64,000 nt of DNA, taken from Pyrrhosoma nymphula (taxonomy: Eukaryota > Arthropoda > Insecta > Odonata > Coenagrionidae). The stretch is from the NCBI GenBank assembly GCA_963573305.1, contig OY754339.1, positions 13,377,941-13,441,940 of the forward strand, read 5' to 3'. The position numbers were made by a program, and so were the translations under genes. This document shows positions 45,294 through 57,500 of the stretch, piece by piece; positions within the stretch are counted from its first letter, which is position 1; each line of letters opens with the position of its first letter. The notes below the pieces were generated by a model, which did no database searches, was not told the DNA's origin, and saw only the letters and a list, made by a program, of their open reading frames with translations.

Positions 45294-47729
45294 CTAGGGC
45301 TTCCCTCGCGAAGTAATGTTTGGGTCTGACGAAACGAAGAGTATATTCAGTAATTCTTCATTTACCACCTGCAGTGACATTTTCCTTGTGCTATTTTCCC
45401 TGTATTGTCTACAGTCCTTGTTTCTAGATTCCTGAAGTTCCTCTGATGAAAATCCCAATATTGGCAAAGGAGCGGAAGCAATAATGGCTGCTCCATGAAA
45501 CAGAATTTTGTGAATGGAGACGGGCATGTAGTACCAACCGTACAACTTTACACATTTCCTAGCAGTTGCAGGAGTGTATTCTTTAAAGGCTTCGGCATCG
45601 ATTGCCCGCTTAGATGCAATTACAGACAAAATTACTGAAAACCTTATTATCAAATTCTCTCATCTATCCCTGTGATGGAAGACGATGGAGCAGGGTTCGC
45701 AGAAAATCCTCGGGCAGTATTTCCATCGGCAGTTGTGCCCCGTTGCCTTGCTTTGGAATGTCCACAACTAGGCCTGTTTCTATCCTGAATCTGATGAGTT
45801 TAGGTTTTTGCTTGTCGTTTTTTTAATATCGAGTGTGTATGATACGTGCACTATGTGTTCAAAGCTCCGTATCCAAACAGAGTTGAGAGTCCGTAAATGA
45901 ACACTTCCTTATTGATAGGTCAAAGCAAAAGTTGATCAATGTTGTTAATTAATCTTGGAGTTGCTCTGGAAACATTAAAGGTCTGGGATGGGATACCTGC
46001 TAGAGCACTGGTAGCTTTTCCGTCTACCATGGTAGGAGCCAATTGATGGTGTGCCCTCACTTCTTTATTTAGTATTGACTGCTGTAAATTCTCTACTTCT
46101 CCGTCGATGTTGATATTTTCTTGAATCGCAAGATAAGTTTTTTCCTTTGCGACTATAAACGTAATCGGTGTACAATACCTAGGCAATGACGGCCGCGGAT
46201 ATTCTCATAGGTACTGTTGGCCCATTTTGACGAATATACAGTCTCAAAGGGACAACATATGTATATACATGCACAACAGATCAATGCCTTGGAAGTCTTC
46301 GTGCGGAGCTCTATGTTCGAAAGTGGGATTCCCGCTACTCCCATCAAAGCTTCATTTGATAATTAGCACCATTTGTTTATCATTTATTGCTTTTGGGAAG
46401 AAGGCGCGTTTCACTGGCGTCAATCCTTCCCACCGTGTGGTCCAGCAGAGCTTGCAGTTTTATTTCTGCCTTTGATTCTGCCACTGTATATAGAATCCCT
46501 TGGTGGGTAAACACCTGTTTTGCGGATGGTATCTTTTCATATGATGGGAAAATATCACTCTTGCACGATTTGGAATCATCTCTTATCAATTGATATTGGT
46601 GCGTCTCCACGAATAATGCCAGGGCTTCTTCTACTGTTAAGTTACTTAAGGCCATTAGTCTCCGATGTTTTCCAGACTTGGCAATTTTGTAGGGACGAGT
46701 TGGGGTTGTATTAAATATTTCGTCGACAAGGCGTGCAACAGTCGCGAGGCTAGGGATGGGCGGTTTTCCAATATATTGGTTCCAATATCAATATTTTTAA
46801 ATATTGGGATTCCAAAATCACAATTTTGGAACGACCAATACCAATATCCAATACAGGATGGTAGTTGGAAAAACCAATATCTGTAATTGGAATAAAGTAT
46901 GTTGAAGAACCAATATTTCCAATGGGAATATTGAATATTGGATTACCAATGTTAAAAAATCATGTATTGAATTAACATTGGCGGTTGAGGTCATCACCGA
47001 TACCAGAAATTCATTAACAGGAGATCATACTGAAAATCTTATATTTTATGCTAGTAATTTGAAGTACATGGCTGTGTCAGCCTGATTGTTTATTTGAGCA
47101 GCAATTTTGTTTCGGCAGCATTTGCAAACCATTGTATGCCAGATTATTTTATCTGTTTTTATTGCTGTGTTCAATATTTTCCAATATACCAATATTTCAT
47201 TTTTTATTATTTCCAATATTACAATATTTCCAATATTTTAATATGCCAATATTTTCCAATATTCAATAGTCCAATACAGATTATTGATATCGGTCCATTT
47301 TCAATAAGATATTGGATATTGATATTGGTATTCAAATACCGCCCAGCCCTACTCGAGGCCATCCGCACGTCTCGAGGCGCAGGTCGCGCCTCATCGCGTA
47401 CGCAAGCTCCCCCGTGCTTGTCCCCTCACACATTTCTACAACTCTCCTTCTCTTGGCTCGATCGGAACTATGCTCTAAGTCATTCAGAAGACGCCTGCTG
47501 CCTAGACAGATCACAAATACCCTTAGCATTTTACAAGCCAAGGCTGCATCAGCCCAAAATTCATATCCGTATTTAAACAAATTCTACGACATTCGATCAC
47601 CATGGAGGTTGGCAGCTTGCCTATTAGTGAATCGAGCCACTTCTGATTTTTCGCGAGAAAACGCTCCGTATACCTCTTACATTTTTTCCACCTTCCGTGG
47701 ATCTTCGACATGAAGCGTCGTACATACAT
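45294..47729 (-). pseudogene. RAG1/Transib-like transposase, broken
   Basis: Minus-strand pieces in several frames line up as one protein of roughly 600 residues. In order: RWKKCKRYTERFL...KWLDSLI (47729-47523); DRAKRRRVVEM...ELAYAMRRD (to about 47360); a 601-bp MITE; LATVARLVDEIFNTTPTRP and VEEALALFVE...PSYEKI (46750-46380); FDGSSG (Asp at 46343-46345); TMVDGK (Asp at 46022-46024) with a decayed zinc-ribbon-like ATPRLINN; TADGNTARGF (about 45700); and LYGWYYMPVSIHKILFHG with ...SSEELQESRNKD (45653-45294). The last Glu block (Glu at 45429-45431) matches in spacing and context the catalytic Glu region of RAG1, and FDGSSG the first Asp region. Several frameshifts and stops prevent expression. 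Family assignment is from memory of motifs, not a search. Confidence 0.6.
46751..47351. mobile_element. hAT-type MITE inserted in the transposase relic
   Basis: The ends are TAGGGATGGGCGGT (left) and the complement of TAGGGCTGGGCGGTATT (right). Flanking octamers CGCGAGGC (46743-46750) and CTCGAGGC (47352-47359) agree at seven of eight positions, a hAT-type target duplication. The 601-bp interior is made of CCAATATTGG-like motifs repeated dozens of times near both ends and has no gene. Confidence 0.8.
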
Positions 47730-49625
47730 TTCGAATGAGGTTATTTTTTTGGGTGGCAGTTAATTCCTTCCCTAGATCTGGGAAATAGCGTATCCATTAA
47801 TACCAAAAGAAAAACATTGCCGTCTTTCTACCGCCATGCTAAAACTACCGTGTAATTTTATCTGCTATTTATTCCAGAAAAGAAGTTACATGATCCTCCT
47901 GCTCGCTTTCGACAACTTTTTCGCGTAACACACGAAAAAGGATTCGCTTTGTTTGAATTTAAATCTCCATAGCAACTTTGAACAACCATCCGCAGTATGG
48001 AAAAACTGTTTAATGACAATGCGCTCGTTCCTGTTGAGTTGCAGCAATTATTGCTGATTAATTGCCGATTGCGGCAATGATTGCTGATTATCATCGCCCT
48101 GTTTACGCCAAACGGCGGCAGTCAAAATACGTACGGCATGACTATATGACTTGGCAAGCGTTTCGACGAAAAACATACGTCGGCACAATTCTTGCTGATG
48201 AATCTTATTCCTATTTGTATTTCATTTATCCTTATCATTCCCTCTGAACTGATTGTGTCATTATGCTTAGACATAAAGCCAGAAAAGTAGCTAGCTCTGA
48301 CTCCTATGGCCGTGGTGAGATTAGGATAGAATGAGGCAAATGAGAAGATTAATTTACAGTGAATTTATTTCTGTACATCTTATCGAGCAATGAATGCCCC
48401 TGAGGAACCAAGGCGTCTCTCCCGCGCCATACGCTACGGAGCCCGGGTCGCACGTCTAGTGCTTATTTCACTAATTGAAGCATAATTCAGAAAGGATAAA
48501 ATAATTATAAATTTTACGCGGAACGCTTATAACTCTATGCTATTGTGCATGCATTAGTGCAAATATCACGACGGGGCACCGTGGGACATTTTTTGTAGGC
48601 CTCTATTTATAAATTTCCGAAAAAAATATTCCAATTGCTCTTAATTTCGTATTAGTTAATTAGTCATTTGTGGATTTATCTCACAAAAAATGATACAACA
48701 TTGATATTTGTTCATTTCCCATGGATGTTAGCGCAAAAAAGTCAGAAAATTACATTATGGAAAACACAATTTCCTTAGCCCTTAAGCTGCGGTGAACGTA
48801 CATGTATGTATGTACGTATGCACGGGCGTTGAAGGCCAAACCCTTCACCGCGGGTGGTTCATGGCACCAACTGACCAGTTACATTATAGATTATAACTTC
48901 TAAATGTAAAACATAAATCGCAAAATTATGTTCATCTTTGTGTTTCACTAGTCACGCTGATAAAAATAGTTTTTTTTCATCGCAGTTATACGATGGGTAT
49001 TAGCCATTTTACATGCATTAGTAGTTTTATTTGCAATAAGCTGACTTAGAATTAAATTAGCATTAAACTAGTAAAATCGACGGATTTGTACGGTGTTTGG
49101 TATGAAATTGAACAGAAAATTGCAATGAAAATGAACGTCATATTTTATTTAAGAAATTATTAATAATTTTAAATATTATTTCTTTAGTTTACAAATCCAC
49201 TAATTCTTTAACATCCCGCGGTCACCAGTGGCCAATCTTTAGTGAGAGAAAAGGAAAGTTAGCGAGGGGATTAGAAGGGTCTTCTACCTGTTCAGCCTCT
49301 CCCGAAGGAAGAAAGGGACAAGTCTCCAGCCCCTTTTCTTCCGCACAGAATGGTTGGCGAAAAATCTTGCTGCCGCAGCTTAAACGCACTTCTGCCTGCT
49401 AAAACCCAAATACGTGGTGCCGATTGGAAGTCGTTGTTTTCACTTCCTGTGAATGGCTGCATAGTGTCCTATCCGAAAGAAATATTACGAATTTATGTAG
49501 TCTGAAGTTTATTCTTTTCAGCCACGCCATTTGTGTTTGGAAATTCCCACTTTCATTTTAGACTTTAGTCCAGCCAAATGGCGTTTTCCGACCACTTAGC
49601 GAGCGTCGCGTCGGGGAGACGTGTG

Positions 49626-49647
49626 CCCCCCCCCCCCCCCCCCCCAT
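49626..49647. repeat. Homopolymer C22
   Basis: Twenty-two consecutive C bases in a GC-rich patch (49590-49700). Confidence 0.95.
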
Positions 49648-50419
49648 AGGCACCGCGGCGCGCCGTCTCGCATGTTGGTCCACGTGGTCCACGTCTCGTT
49701 TTCCTTCAACTTTTTATTTTGTAATTTTAAACTAAGTATGTGCTTTATGGACATAACAATCCGCATGTTGTAAATTACTGAGTCTGGTTTGAAACTCGCA
49801 ACGCGATATTATCGATAAAGCTTCTTAAAAAGCGATCTCACCTTCCCCTGGAGCAGTTAAAAATTAATTAATCTGAAGTATTCTGCGCGAAGCACTAATA
49901 CACATACTGTCATGTTATACTAAGGATGTTCAAGATACGAATCAGCTTTAGAAAGTATCTCTTACGTCAACGCGGCGGAATATTATACACTCGCTTGAAT
50001 ATATGAATGTGAGATCGAAATAAAGTTAGACCTCTCGTCGTGAAGCTTTAAATTGATGTTTGGTGGTTCATTTTTTGTAATTAAAATTAATTGTCTCATG
50101 AAATGTGAATTGAAAATTTTGGTCGTGTTTATCTACTCCTTAAGTTACGATGTTTACTGTACGAATATTATGCATTCTTTCGTCCCTATGGATTGAGTTC
50201 CATATCCAGGTTTCGAAAGTGAACCGAATTTCGACCTTAATGAATCAGTCAGCATTTTAATTTTTTCGTAAATTAAATCTGGAGTTGATGCATCTGGGTG
50301 GAGCATCTAATTATGACAATTTACTCGGGTTTACTATTTCACGTCATTCATGGATTTATCTCAAAATTGTGCCAAGCTCGATGATGTTTCCTGTTCTGAG
50401 GGTTCGTTTTTGGTCAACT

Positions 50420-50455
50420 TCAGTTCCTAGGATGCGTGTTTAAATCCACGCATTG
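50420..50455 (+). mobile_element. Possible SINE T-arm relic
   Basis: TGCGTGTTTAAATCCACGCA forms a perfect stem around a B-box-like TGTTTAAATCC (two changes from consensus). No A box was found, so confidence is low. Confidence 0.25.
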
Positions 50456-51253
50456 ACCTTGATTTTAACAATGGTCGTCTGGGGTTAATCGCTTCCGCGG
50501 AATTTCACTGTGCTCAGCATGACCTCCTTCGATTACCGCTGCGACGAAATTTGTGCTAAGTGACGGCATGCCTGACGTCATTTTGCTGTATATCTTTCCT
50601 CCACCCCCCCCCCTCTCCCCTCCCGCTGTCTACCTGAGGTAGTTCTACTTCTCTCTCCTCCCACTCTCTCTTACCCCTCCATATCCGTCCCGTCTTCGAC
50701 ACATGCACAAACACCACCCACCCCTCAGTGTGACGCCCCCACCCCCTGCTCCCAAATCTATTCCCCTCCTCCCTCACCCCTTCCTGCCAATGAACTGCAA
50801 TTCCACACCCATTCCCCCCCTCCCGCTCCCACACCCCACTTTCCAACTCCCACCCCATACACCCTCCCACACGTGTATGCTTATATATCGTCCTCCTCTC
50901 TCCCTCCATCTCCACTCATCTTCCTCTCTCTCCTCCCTCCCTCCCCCTCTCTCCTCCCTCCCTCCCACTCCGGTTCAAGTGCCTCCTCCTCACTTGTTGC
51001 GCTCACGATACCCCCCCCCTCCTCTCCCCCCCCACTCCCCGCCTCTCCACATCCTTCTCTCCTCTCTTCATTGCTCTCCTCTTCGTTCTCTTCTCCTCCA
51101 TCTCCGCCTGTTTCTCATCCCCGTCTCTCCTCTCCCGTCCTTCCCCATTTTAGCAATCAAGTGTTTGTTTCCATCGTAGAAAGGGATTTCGACTTGCTGA
51201 ACACTGTTAGCTAATATTTTGCAGCAAAGCGGACATCACGTGAAAGCTGCCTC

Positions 51254-51788
51254 TTAAGGTAGTTTGACCGAGATATTTCCCTAGTCATAATGGAGGCCAT
51301 GTTCGAATTTTATTTTTTTAATTTAATTGTCTGTAAGAAGTATAAAGTAAATATTTTAATATTAATGGTGCAAAAATATAGTTATATTTGAGAAAAATTC
51401 GCTGTAATTAAATAAATAAAGCTACATAAGTCTCTAGCTTGACTCATTTTTTCACGCCGTACGGATTAAAAGCCCTCAAAACAGCAAGTATTTTTGGCGA
51501 TTCTGTAAATAGTACTGTGGTGAGTAATCTATTAATTTTTATAAATAGTTGAGAAAACATTTAATCAACATACTGTTAGTTTTTTGACGACATCTATTTG
51601 TTATAAATTCCTATTTTTTTCAATATTCTCCCTCTGGAACGCACAGCCGTATTCTATCCCATCCGAAACAGCTTCTATTTCGGACAAATTGCTCGAAAAA
51701 TAGTTCAGTTTGGAGTTAATATTTTGATATCATTGGAAATATGAGAGTTGATTTTAGGTAAATGATTTTTCGCCCAAACTACTACTAC
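51254..51788. mobile_element. TTAAGGTAG MITE, copy A
   Basis: It starts TTAAGGTAGTTTGACCGAGA and ends near TTTTCGCCCAAACTACTAC, a diverged inverted repeat of the start. It shares with copy B the blocks CCTAGTCATAATGGAGGCCA, AGAAGTAT-AAGTAAATATT, TTGACTC-TTTTTCACG and GCGATTCTGT. Non-coding, about 535 bp. Confidence 0.6.
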
Positions 51789-51794
51789 TACAGA

Positions 51795-52555
51795 AAGGTA
51801 GGTCGAGCGAGATTTTTTCCTAGTCATAATAGAGGCCACATACGAATTTTGTTTTTTCAAATTAAGCAATTGTAAAGGCACGAGGCACTTTATTGCACAA
51901 TGTGATGTATGTATGGATGTACATTGAAAATTTCGTCGTTTTAAGCGGTGAATGGCGAGAATGCATGCGCAAATGCATGAACGGGAGATGGGAAAATAGC
52001 CCATGCTCTAATTCCGTGCCCGCGTTCTCGCATTTTCTATACATTAAATTGTGCTATGCAGTGCCTCGTGTAAAACTGCCTTTAGAAGTATGAAGTAAAT
52101 ATTGTCACATTAGTGATGCGAATACTTTGTTTAAAATCATTGAAATTCTCAATGATTAACTAAATATACCTATGCAATGTCTTGTCTTGACTCGTATTTT
52201 TCACGTCGTAAGCTGAAAACGCCTTGTCAATCGAAGCCTTTTTTTGCGATTCTGTGAAAATTACGGCGGGAATAGTTGATTTTCTTTTAAAAATAGTTGA
52301 GAAAGAATGTAAAGTATATGCTTGAATTTATGATGCGATCTATGCGGAAGAAATTCTTCATTTTTAAACCAAGTGTGTCTGGAGTGCATACCCGTAGCAT
52401 TTCTCTTGGAAAACGGCTTTTGTAATTGGCAAATATCTCGAAAAGTAGCATGGCAAGTGGCTGAAATTTTGTTAATTTTGGAAGCATATTTTTGTTTTAT
52501 TTATGAGGTCAGTTTCATCGAAGTTTACTTGATGTGATATCTCGCTCGAACTTCG
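51795..52555. mobile_element. TTAAGGTAG-family MITE, copy B with nested insertion
   Basis: The left end AAGGTAGGTCGAGCGAGAT and the right end ATATCTCGCTCGAACTTCG are inverted over GTTCGAGCGAGAT-like sequence. The body matches copy A, interrupted by a 208-bp element at 51875-52082. It sits six bases after copy A, in the same orientation. Confidence 0.65.
51875..52082. mobile_element. 208-bp MITE with TA target duplication
   Basis: The ends AAAGGCACGAGGCAC and its diverged complement (GTGCCTCGTGTAAAACTGCC + TTT) are flanked by TA on both sides (51873-51874 and 52083-52084). Copy A shows the unoccupied site TGTCTGTAAGAAGTAT, which confirms the insertion. A TA duplication fits the Tc1/mariner superfamily. 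The 66-codon frame inside is not protein-like. Confidence 0.75.
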
Positions 52556-52559
52556 TGAA

Positions 52560-53325
52560 ATGGTCATTTCCTTTTCTCTTTCTTGCTCATTGAAACCTCA
52601 TGGTAAAAATTAAATGCTTAACTGAACGCGGGGAGTCGTTATAGTTTTAGTCATAATCATCATTAATCGCGGATTATGTTAAGTGCGTAAACCTGAATTA
52701 TTCTCTCATTCTTACTCTTGATTTCAAGGTTCAGGATCGTTATTCGGCTTAAAGTGGGAAAGGAAAATTAAGAGATAAATGAATAATGCTTCCTCATCTG
52801 AGGAATTTCGGACTCGTGCTGATCACGGGTCCATCATATCTCGATGGGATCGCCCGAAATTCGTTTCAGGACGGAAATGTGGTTTCCCCTCGCGGCACAC
52901 CCTTCCCCTCCCGCGGGGCACTAGACTCCGTGTAATACATTGACTGCGATGCACGCATGCAATGGGATATTTCATGGCCATCAGCAGAAACCCCTTCGCC
53001 CTGTTGTCATGGATTCAGACCGCCCTCTGTTTAGGTGTTGTGAATGATATGTGGGCGCGGCGATTAGACATTGATGCACAGTTTTAAGGAGTTGCAATCT
53101 CTCACCCTTCTCATGTATCCCTACCCCATAATACCCCTCTCCCCGCCTCCCTCCACCAACGGCCCTCCAGAACCTAACTCGATCGAAGGACGCGTCTCTC
53201 TCCCTCCCGCTGATTGGTCAACGACCTTTGCGAACGCTTCCCTCCCTCCCACCGCCCGCCACCCACCCCCCTCCCGCCACGTGCTGGGTTTTTTAGTGTT
53301 GTACATGTCTTCGATGATCAATTAA
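52560..53325. other. Intergenic DNA, no gene seen
   Basis: A C-rich stretch (53100-53285) gives compositional frames up to 84 codons. Nothing else was recognised. Confidence 0.4.
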
Positions 53326-53331
53326 AAGGTG

Positions 53332-53435
53332 GCTGGAGCGGTAATCGTGAGTCATTGAGTACACATTTTTATAACTTTTCGAGTGAGTCGAAAAAACATT
53401 CTTGGACCACATTTCACTTGAGTACATCTGTCCGA
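53332..53435. mobile_element. TTAAGG MITE family, copy 5 (one end only)
   Basis: TTAAAAGGTGGCTGGAGCGG then TAATCGTG matches the left end of copy 4 (GGTGGCTGGAGTGGTAATCATG). CTTGGACCACATTTCACTT-AGT (about 53400-53425) matches its GGGCCACGTTTCACTT block. The rest of the element is absent. Confidence 0.6.
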
Positions 53436-53912
53436 TAACCGAGATCCCGATATTGCTCTACCGACGTTCCGATTTAAATTGGTTACATTCAAATAGAACT
53501 GAGGAAGTAATGATGAAGGTAAGAGCCGAGGAAGGAAGGGATTGAGAATTACTTTGGCATCTAATCTATTGATCTATCTATTTTATTGATCTGATTTACA
53601 TTACAACCAATATTATTTGCCATCGGAACATTAACCTTGAAATAATATATTTACTATAGAAAAGAAAAACAGCTCTTACTCAAACTGAACAATGTCTGAT
53701 AAACGTTTTGATAATTTATTAAGAAGCAATGTAAATGAACACATTCAGTAGGTATTTGAATAGAGAACGTGGCTGTACTTGGTGAGAGGATTCTAATATG
53801 ATCAGTTTCAGCATTTATATCACGTACAGGATAAAAAACTACTGTGGTAGTTTGTCGTGTCGTGTCCTCGTGTCAATTTAAGCGTTTCATCTAAGTTTTG
53901 AATAGTGTTTGA

Positions 53913-54548
53913 TTAAACCAAAGACGCAGTGCTGAACGAACGTTCAGAGGCTACCGAACCAGGGGATGAAGCGAGATACATTTTGGCAAGTTTAGCCAGA
54001 CCAGCATGCTCTCTTTTATTTTTCCATTATTTTAGTGGGTCATCATCTATTGGAATAACTGGTTCCATTAAACAATTCTTCAATTCATCACCTGGTGTAT
54101 TTATGGGATGTTTTCCTTGAGGGAGGATGGTAGGAAGTGGCGAAGGCGATGAGAAATGCGTTGATTCTGTGGAATTACTACTCGGAGTTGAAGAAGGTTG
54201 AGGGTCATCTAATAGTTCTTCATTCGAAGACGAGGGAATTGGTGATGGGGAAAGAGAACTATATTGAGACTTTAGTACTCCAAGATCGGATTGAGTGCTT
54301 CTGAATTCCTTAAGGTCTCTCGAATAAAATTGTGTGAGAAGACTTCTTAAATTAGTCGTGGAATATGAACGAGAACCGGTCCTACCACGACGTACAGGTA
54401 TGTCACATATTTGGCAAGTCACGCGATTAGGGTCGTGTGAAGTCTTTCTGAAATGCGTCCAAACATTTGACATCATGCTATCATCTTCAAAGCAATAATT
54501 TTTGACTGACCTTTCCTCTCTCATTTGGAACCAAACAAGCACGTGCAT
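53913..54548 (-). pseudogene. Internally deleted hAT (BED-finger) transposase
   Basis: A 173-codon minus frame (54548-54027) starts with a BED-finger-like block: SNVWTHFRK, then CQIC, then TTNLRSLLTQFYSRDL, where the two zinc-binding His of the BED pattern are Leu/Tyr. A long Ser/Pro linker follows. Just past its stop, in another frame (54012-53913), comes LAKLAKMYLASSPGS and VASERSFSTASLV. This is the hAT C-terminal dimerisation motif (SER-F-S-A-G). The intervening DDE/RNase H core of about 400 residues is absent. It reads as a deletion derivative of a hAT/ZBED-type transposon with a decayed finger, not an expressed gene. Confidence 0.75.
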
Positions 54549-54549
54549 T

Positions 54550-57500
54550 CACTGACGATCACCCAAGTGGAAACTGCGATTTTCCGCCTTCTCTTGTTTC
54601 ACCCGAAATTTGCGAGGGCAAAAAACTCTTGGAAAAAAATGCATGAATGCATTATCGGCGATTTCTTCCCACAGGTTTCAAGTCTATTGGTAGCATCTAC
54701 TGATATAGTTGAAAAACACAGAAACACGTAAAAAAGACACTTGCAAATTAACTTTGGACGTTTCCACGGTCAAGCGGCGGTAGAAGAATTGCTGGGGCTA
54801 AATAAGATAGACTGAGCTCATTTTGCTCACCCCTTGCAGTACCTAAGTCGCATCAAACATATTTTGGACAGAAGATTTTGGACATCATGTTTAGAAGATC
54901 TACACGATAACTTTGAACGATTCTGATTCTGTGCCTACAAATGAAGTTGTTTTTTTGGTCCGAAAAACCGTCATTTTCCACCCCTTTAGGTAATGGTTGG
55001 TGTTCTCAAAAAACGTTTTTGGCAGTAAGTAGTCTTAGGAAGTATAATAAATGTAAAAAAATTCAATATATTTCATATTAAGGGAGTTAAAGGGATTCTT
55101 CAGTTTTTAAAAAACCTCCCCATTTTCACCCCTTTGTCCGACTTTGCCAATTGACGCGAACTTCGACGAAATTTATTTTGAAAACACTACGAAATCTACC
55201 TGCGCTTCTAGGCCTCTGGTCCTAGAAGTATTTCAGTCGTTTTTCTTTTCGCGAACAACTTTTACCCGCGTCGTTTCCAAATCCTGCAATAGGGTTTTAA
55301 TCGGGGAGATGTTAAATATTCTTTAACATTAAGCTTAATTCCCTGAAACTTTCCCTATGCAGAGCTACTAATTCTGAATGCCGAGTGTGTAGGATTTGTA
55401 TATTTCAGTAGCATCGAACTGAGAATAAAGTGGATTGATTGGTTATAGAGTCATTAATTTTTATGAGCGATATTTGGGCGTGCGTGTTTAGCTACAAGTT
55501 GGGGGAAACTTGAATGATTTTTCGTGAAGTAGCCATGGAAATTTAAATAGTGGAATTGATTTGTTAACCAAGAATATTTGTTAAGCCTTTTGTGAAGAAT
55601 ATTATCCTTTTTTATGTGGGCAAGCTTTTTTTTTTAATTGAACGCATTATTCTTTTACCTCCGGCCTGAGAAGAGCCAATTTGCATACGGTGCAATATGA
55701 CCATGACCTTCACACCCTCCATGTACGTACATACGTATGTGTAGTACTCCTTCGATGGACTGTGTTTTCCGATAACTATTACGTATTGTACTGTACGAAA
55801 TTATACATATTGTACCCTTTTGAACGGTGAGAAGTAAGGGAGGGCAAAAAATGGTCCTCAGCCTTTATCTTTCGAAATCCGCCAAATATCAAGATTAAGT
55901 CATATCGCACGGCCGTGAGTCTTGCGTCATTCGTGTCACTCGATTTTATTCTTTAGACCCCGAGAGCGAAAAGAAGGCAAGCGCCCTCTCTACCCCCTGT
56001 GTCCTCCAAACGCACCCCCCCCCCTGGTGGGAATGCGAGCTGTCTGCGTGCGCGTGTTGAGCTGCGCGTTTTGGGGTGAGCTTTCTGGTCGCGGCGCGGG
56101 AGAAACCGCTCCCCTCGAATCCCTCCTCTCCTCCGCCCGCCCCGCGCCCACATCTCATCCCACGCCCTCTCTCTTGCCCGCCCCCCACATCCCCCAGCAC
56201 CACGCTCTCCCTGCCCCTCGTTCGTTGGGGGCAAGAGAAAACACATCTCCTCCCCTTCCGCTGCCCCCCCCCCTCCGTTTTCCTCCTCGCGATTAGCAGG
56301 GGGCGCTCTTTTTAAAATAGCGAGCCGGGGATGGAATTGATTCGAATGCTTCCTCCTCCTCTTCCTTTCCCCGCGAGCGAGGAGGGGAGGAGGTTTGGGG
56401 GGGGGGGGGGTTAGTCGTTTGAAGACGGGTTGCCTCTGTCGCGGCACGGAGACAAAAGGAAGGAGGCCGTGTTGCTGCTTGCTGGCTGCTTGTGTCTCGT
56501 GCGTGCGCAAGCAAGCAAGCCTTTGGGGCGATCCCCATCCTCTTCCATTTCCCTCGATGTGCGTTCTTTGCTTTTGCCTCCGCCAGCCAGCCATCGAAAT
56601 GCTATATGCACACCTTATCCCTCCCCCCTCCTCCCCCCGTCACCCTCCTCCTCCCTCCCGCCATTCTACCCAACCGGTTTCAGCCTCCCCACCCTCCCCC
56701 TCATCGGCGTCGGCCCATTTTCCACTATTAAAAGGATATTTACGCGAAATGAAAGATTGCATTGCTCCGGGCTGTGGCGCACGGCGCCATCCCTCACCGT
56801 GCCTCTTCGTTTACTTTTCGGCGATCCCTACTTCGTTCAACTCCTTCCCGTTGAATAATATCGCGGCTTGGACTTCATCTCCGTTAACCTCTCTTCCGAA
56901 TATTGTGCCTGTTTTCGAACAACCCGATAATTAGTTGTTGCGATTGAGTTACATTTTGAGATTCTCCGAATGATTGAGGTTATATTTTGTGGCGGCGAAA
57001 CCAATACCGTAATCCTGCGATGAGCATCACGACCGCGTTTTCGGCCCGCGTCCTTTAATGCCCTGCCAGTTGCTGGCGGGGGGACGGGTTGCCTCAGCCA
57101 TGGGCTCGAGATCGCTTGTCCCGTTGCGTGCACTCGTTTGCGTTGCTTTTACGTGCGTTAGCGTTCGGATGGCGATCACGTCAGGATTGGGTTGCGTGCC
57201 TCGCGACGGGCGAGTGGAGAGAGGGGTGGGGGAAACTCCCTTCCCTCCCCCTCCTACCAACCCCCCCCCTACCCCCACACACCGTCTCTTTCCTTTTCTC
57301 CATCGCGCGCGGCAGCGGCAGCAGAGGAGGAGGAGGAGGAGGCGGACGAAGAGCATTTCTACGGGGTAGCCCATCTGAAAACACGGATGCCTCGCTCTCT
57401 CCCTCGCTCGGGCGAAACAAGCGACACTCTGCGGGCAGAGCGCTAACTCGAATCAATCGAAGCAGTTACAGCCTGCCGCGCCAATCCCAAGATTTCGTAC

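Larger units (their letters stand above)
47735..51250. other. Intergenic DNA; C/T-rich tract at 50.58-51.14 kb
   Basis: Mostly AT-rich with no gene. 50580-51140 is an almost pure pyrimidine tract whose 113-158-codon frames are Pro/Ser/Leu-rich artefacts. ACGTACATGTATGTATGTAC near 48795 is a short alternating purine/pyrimidine run. Confidence 0.4.
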
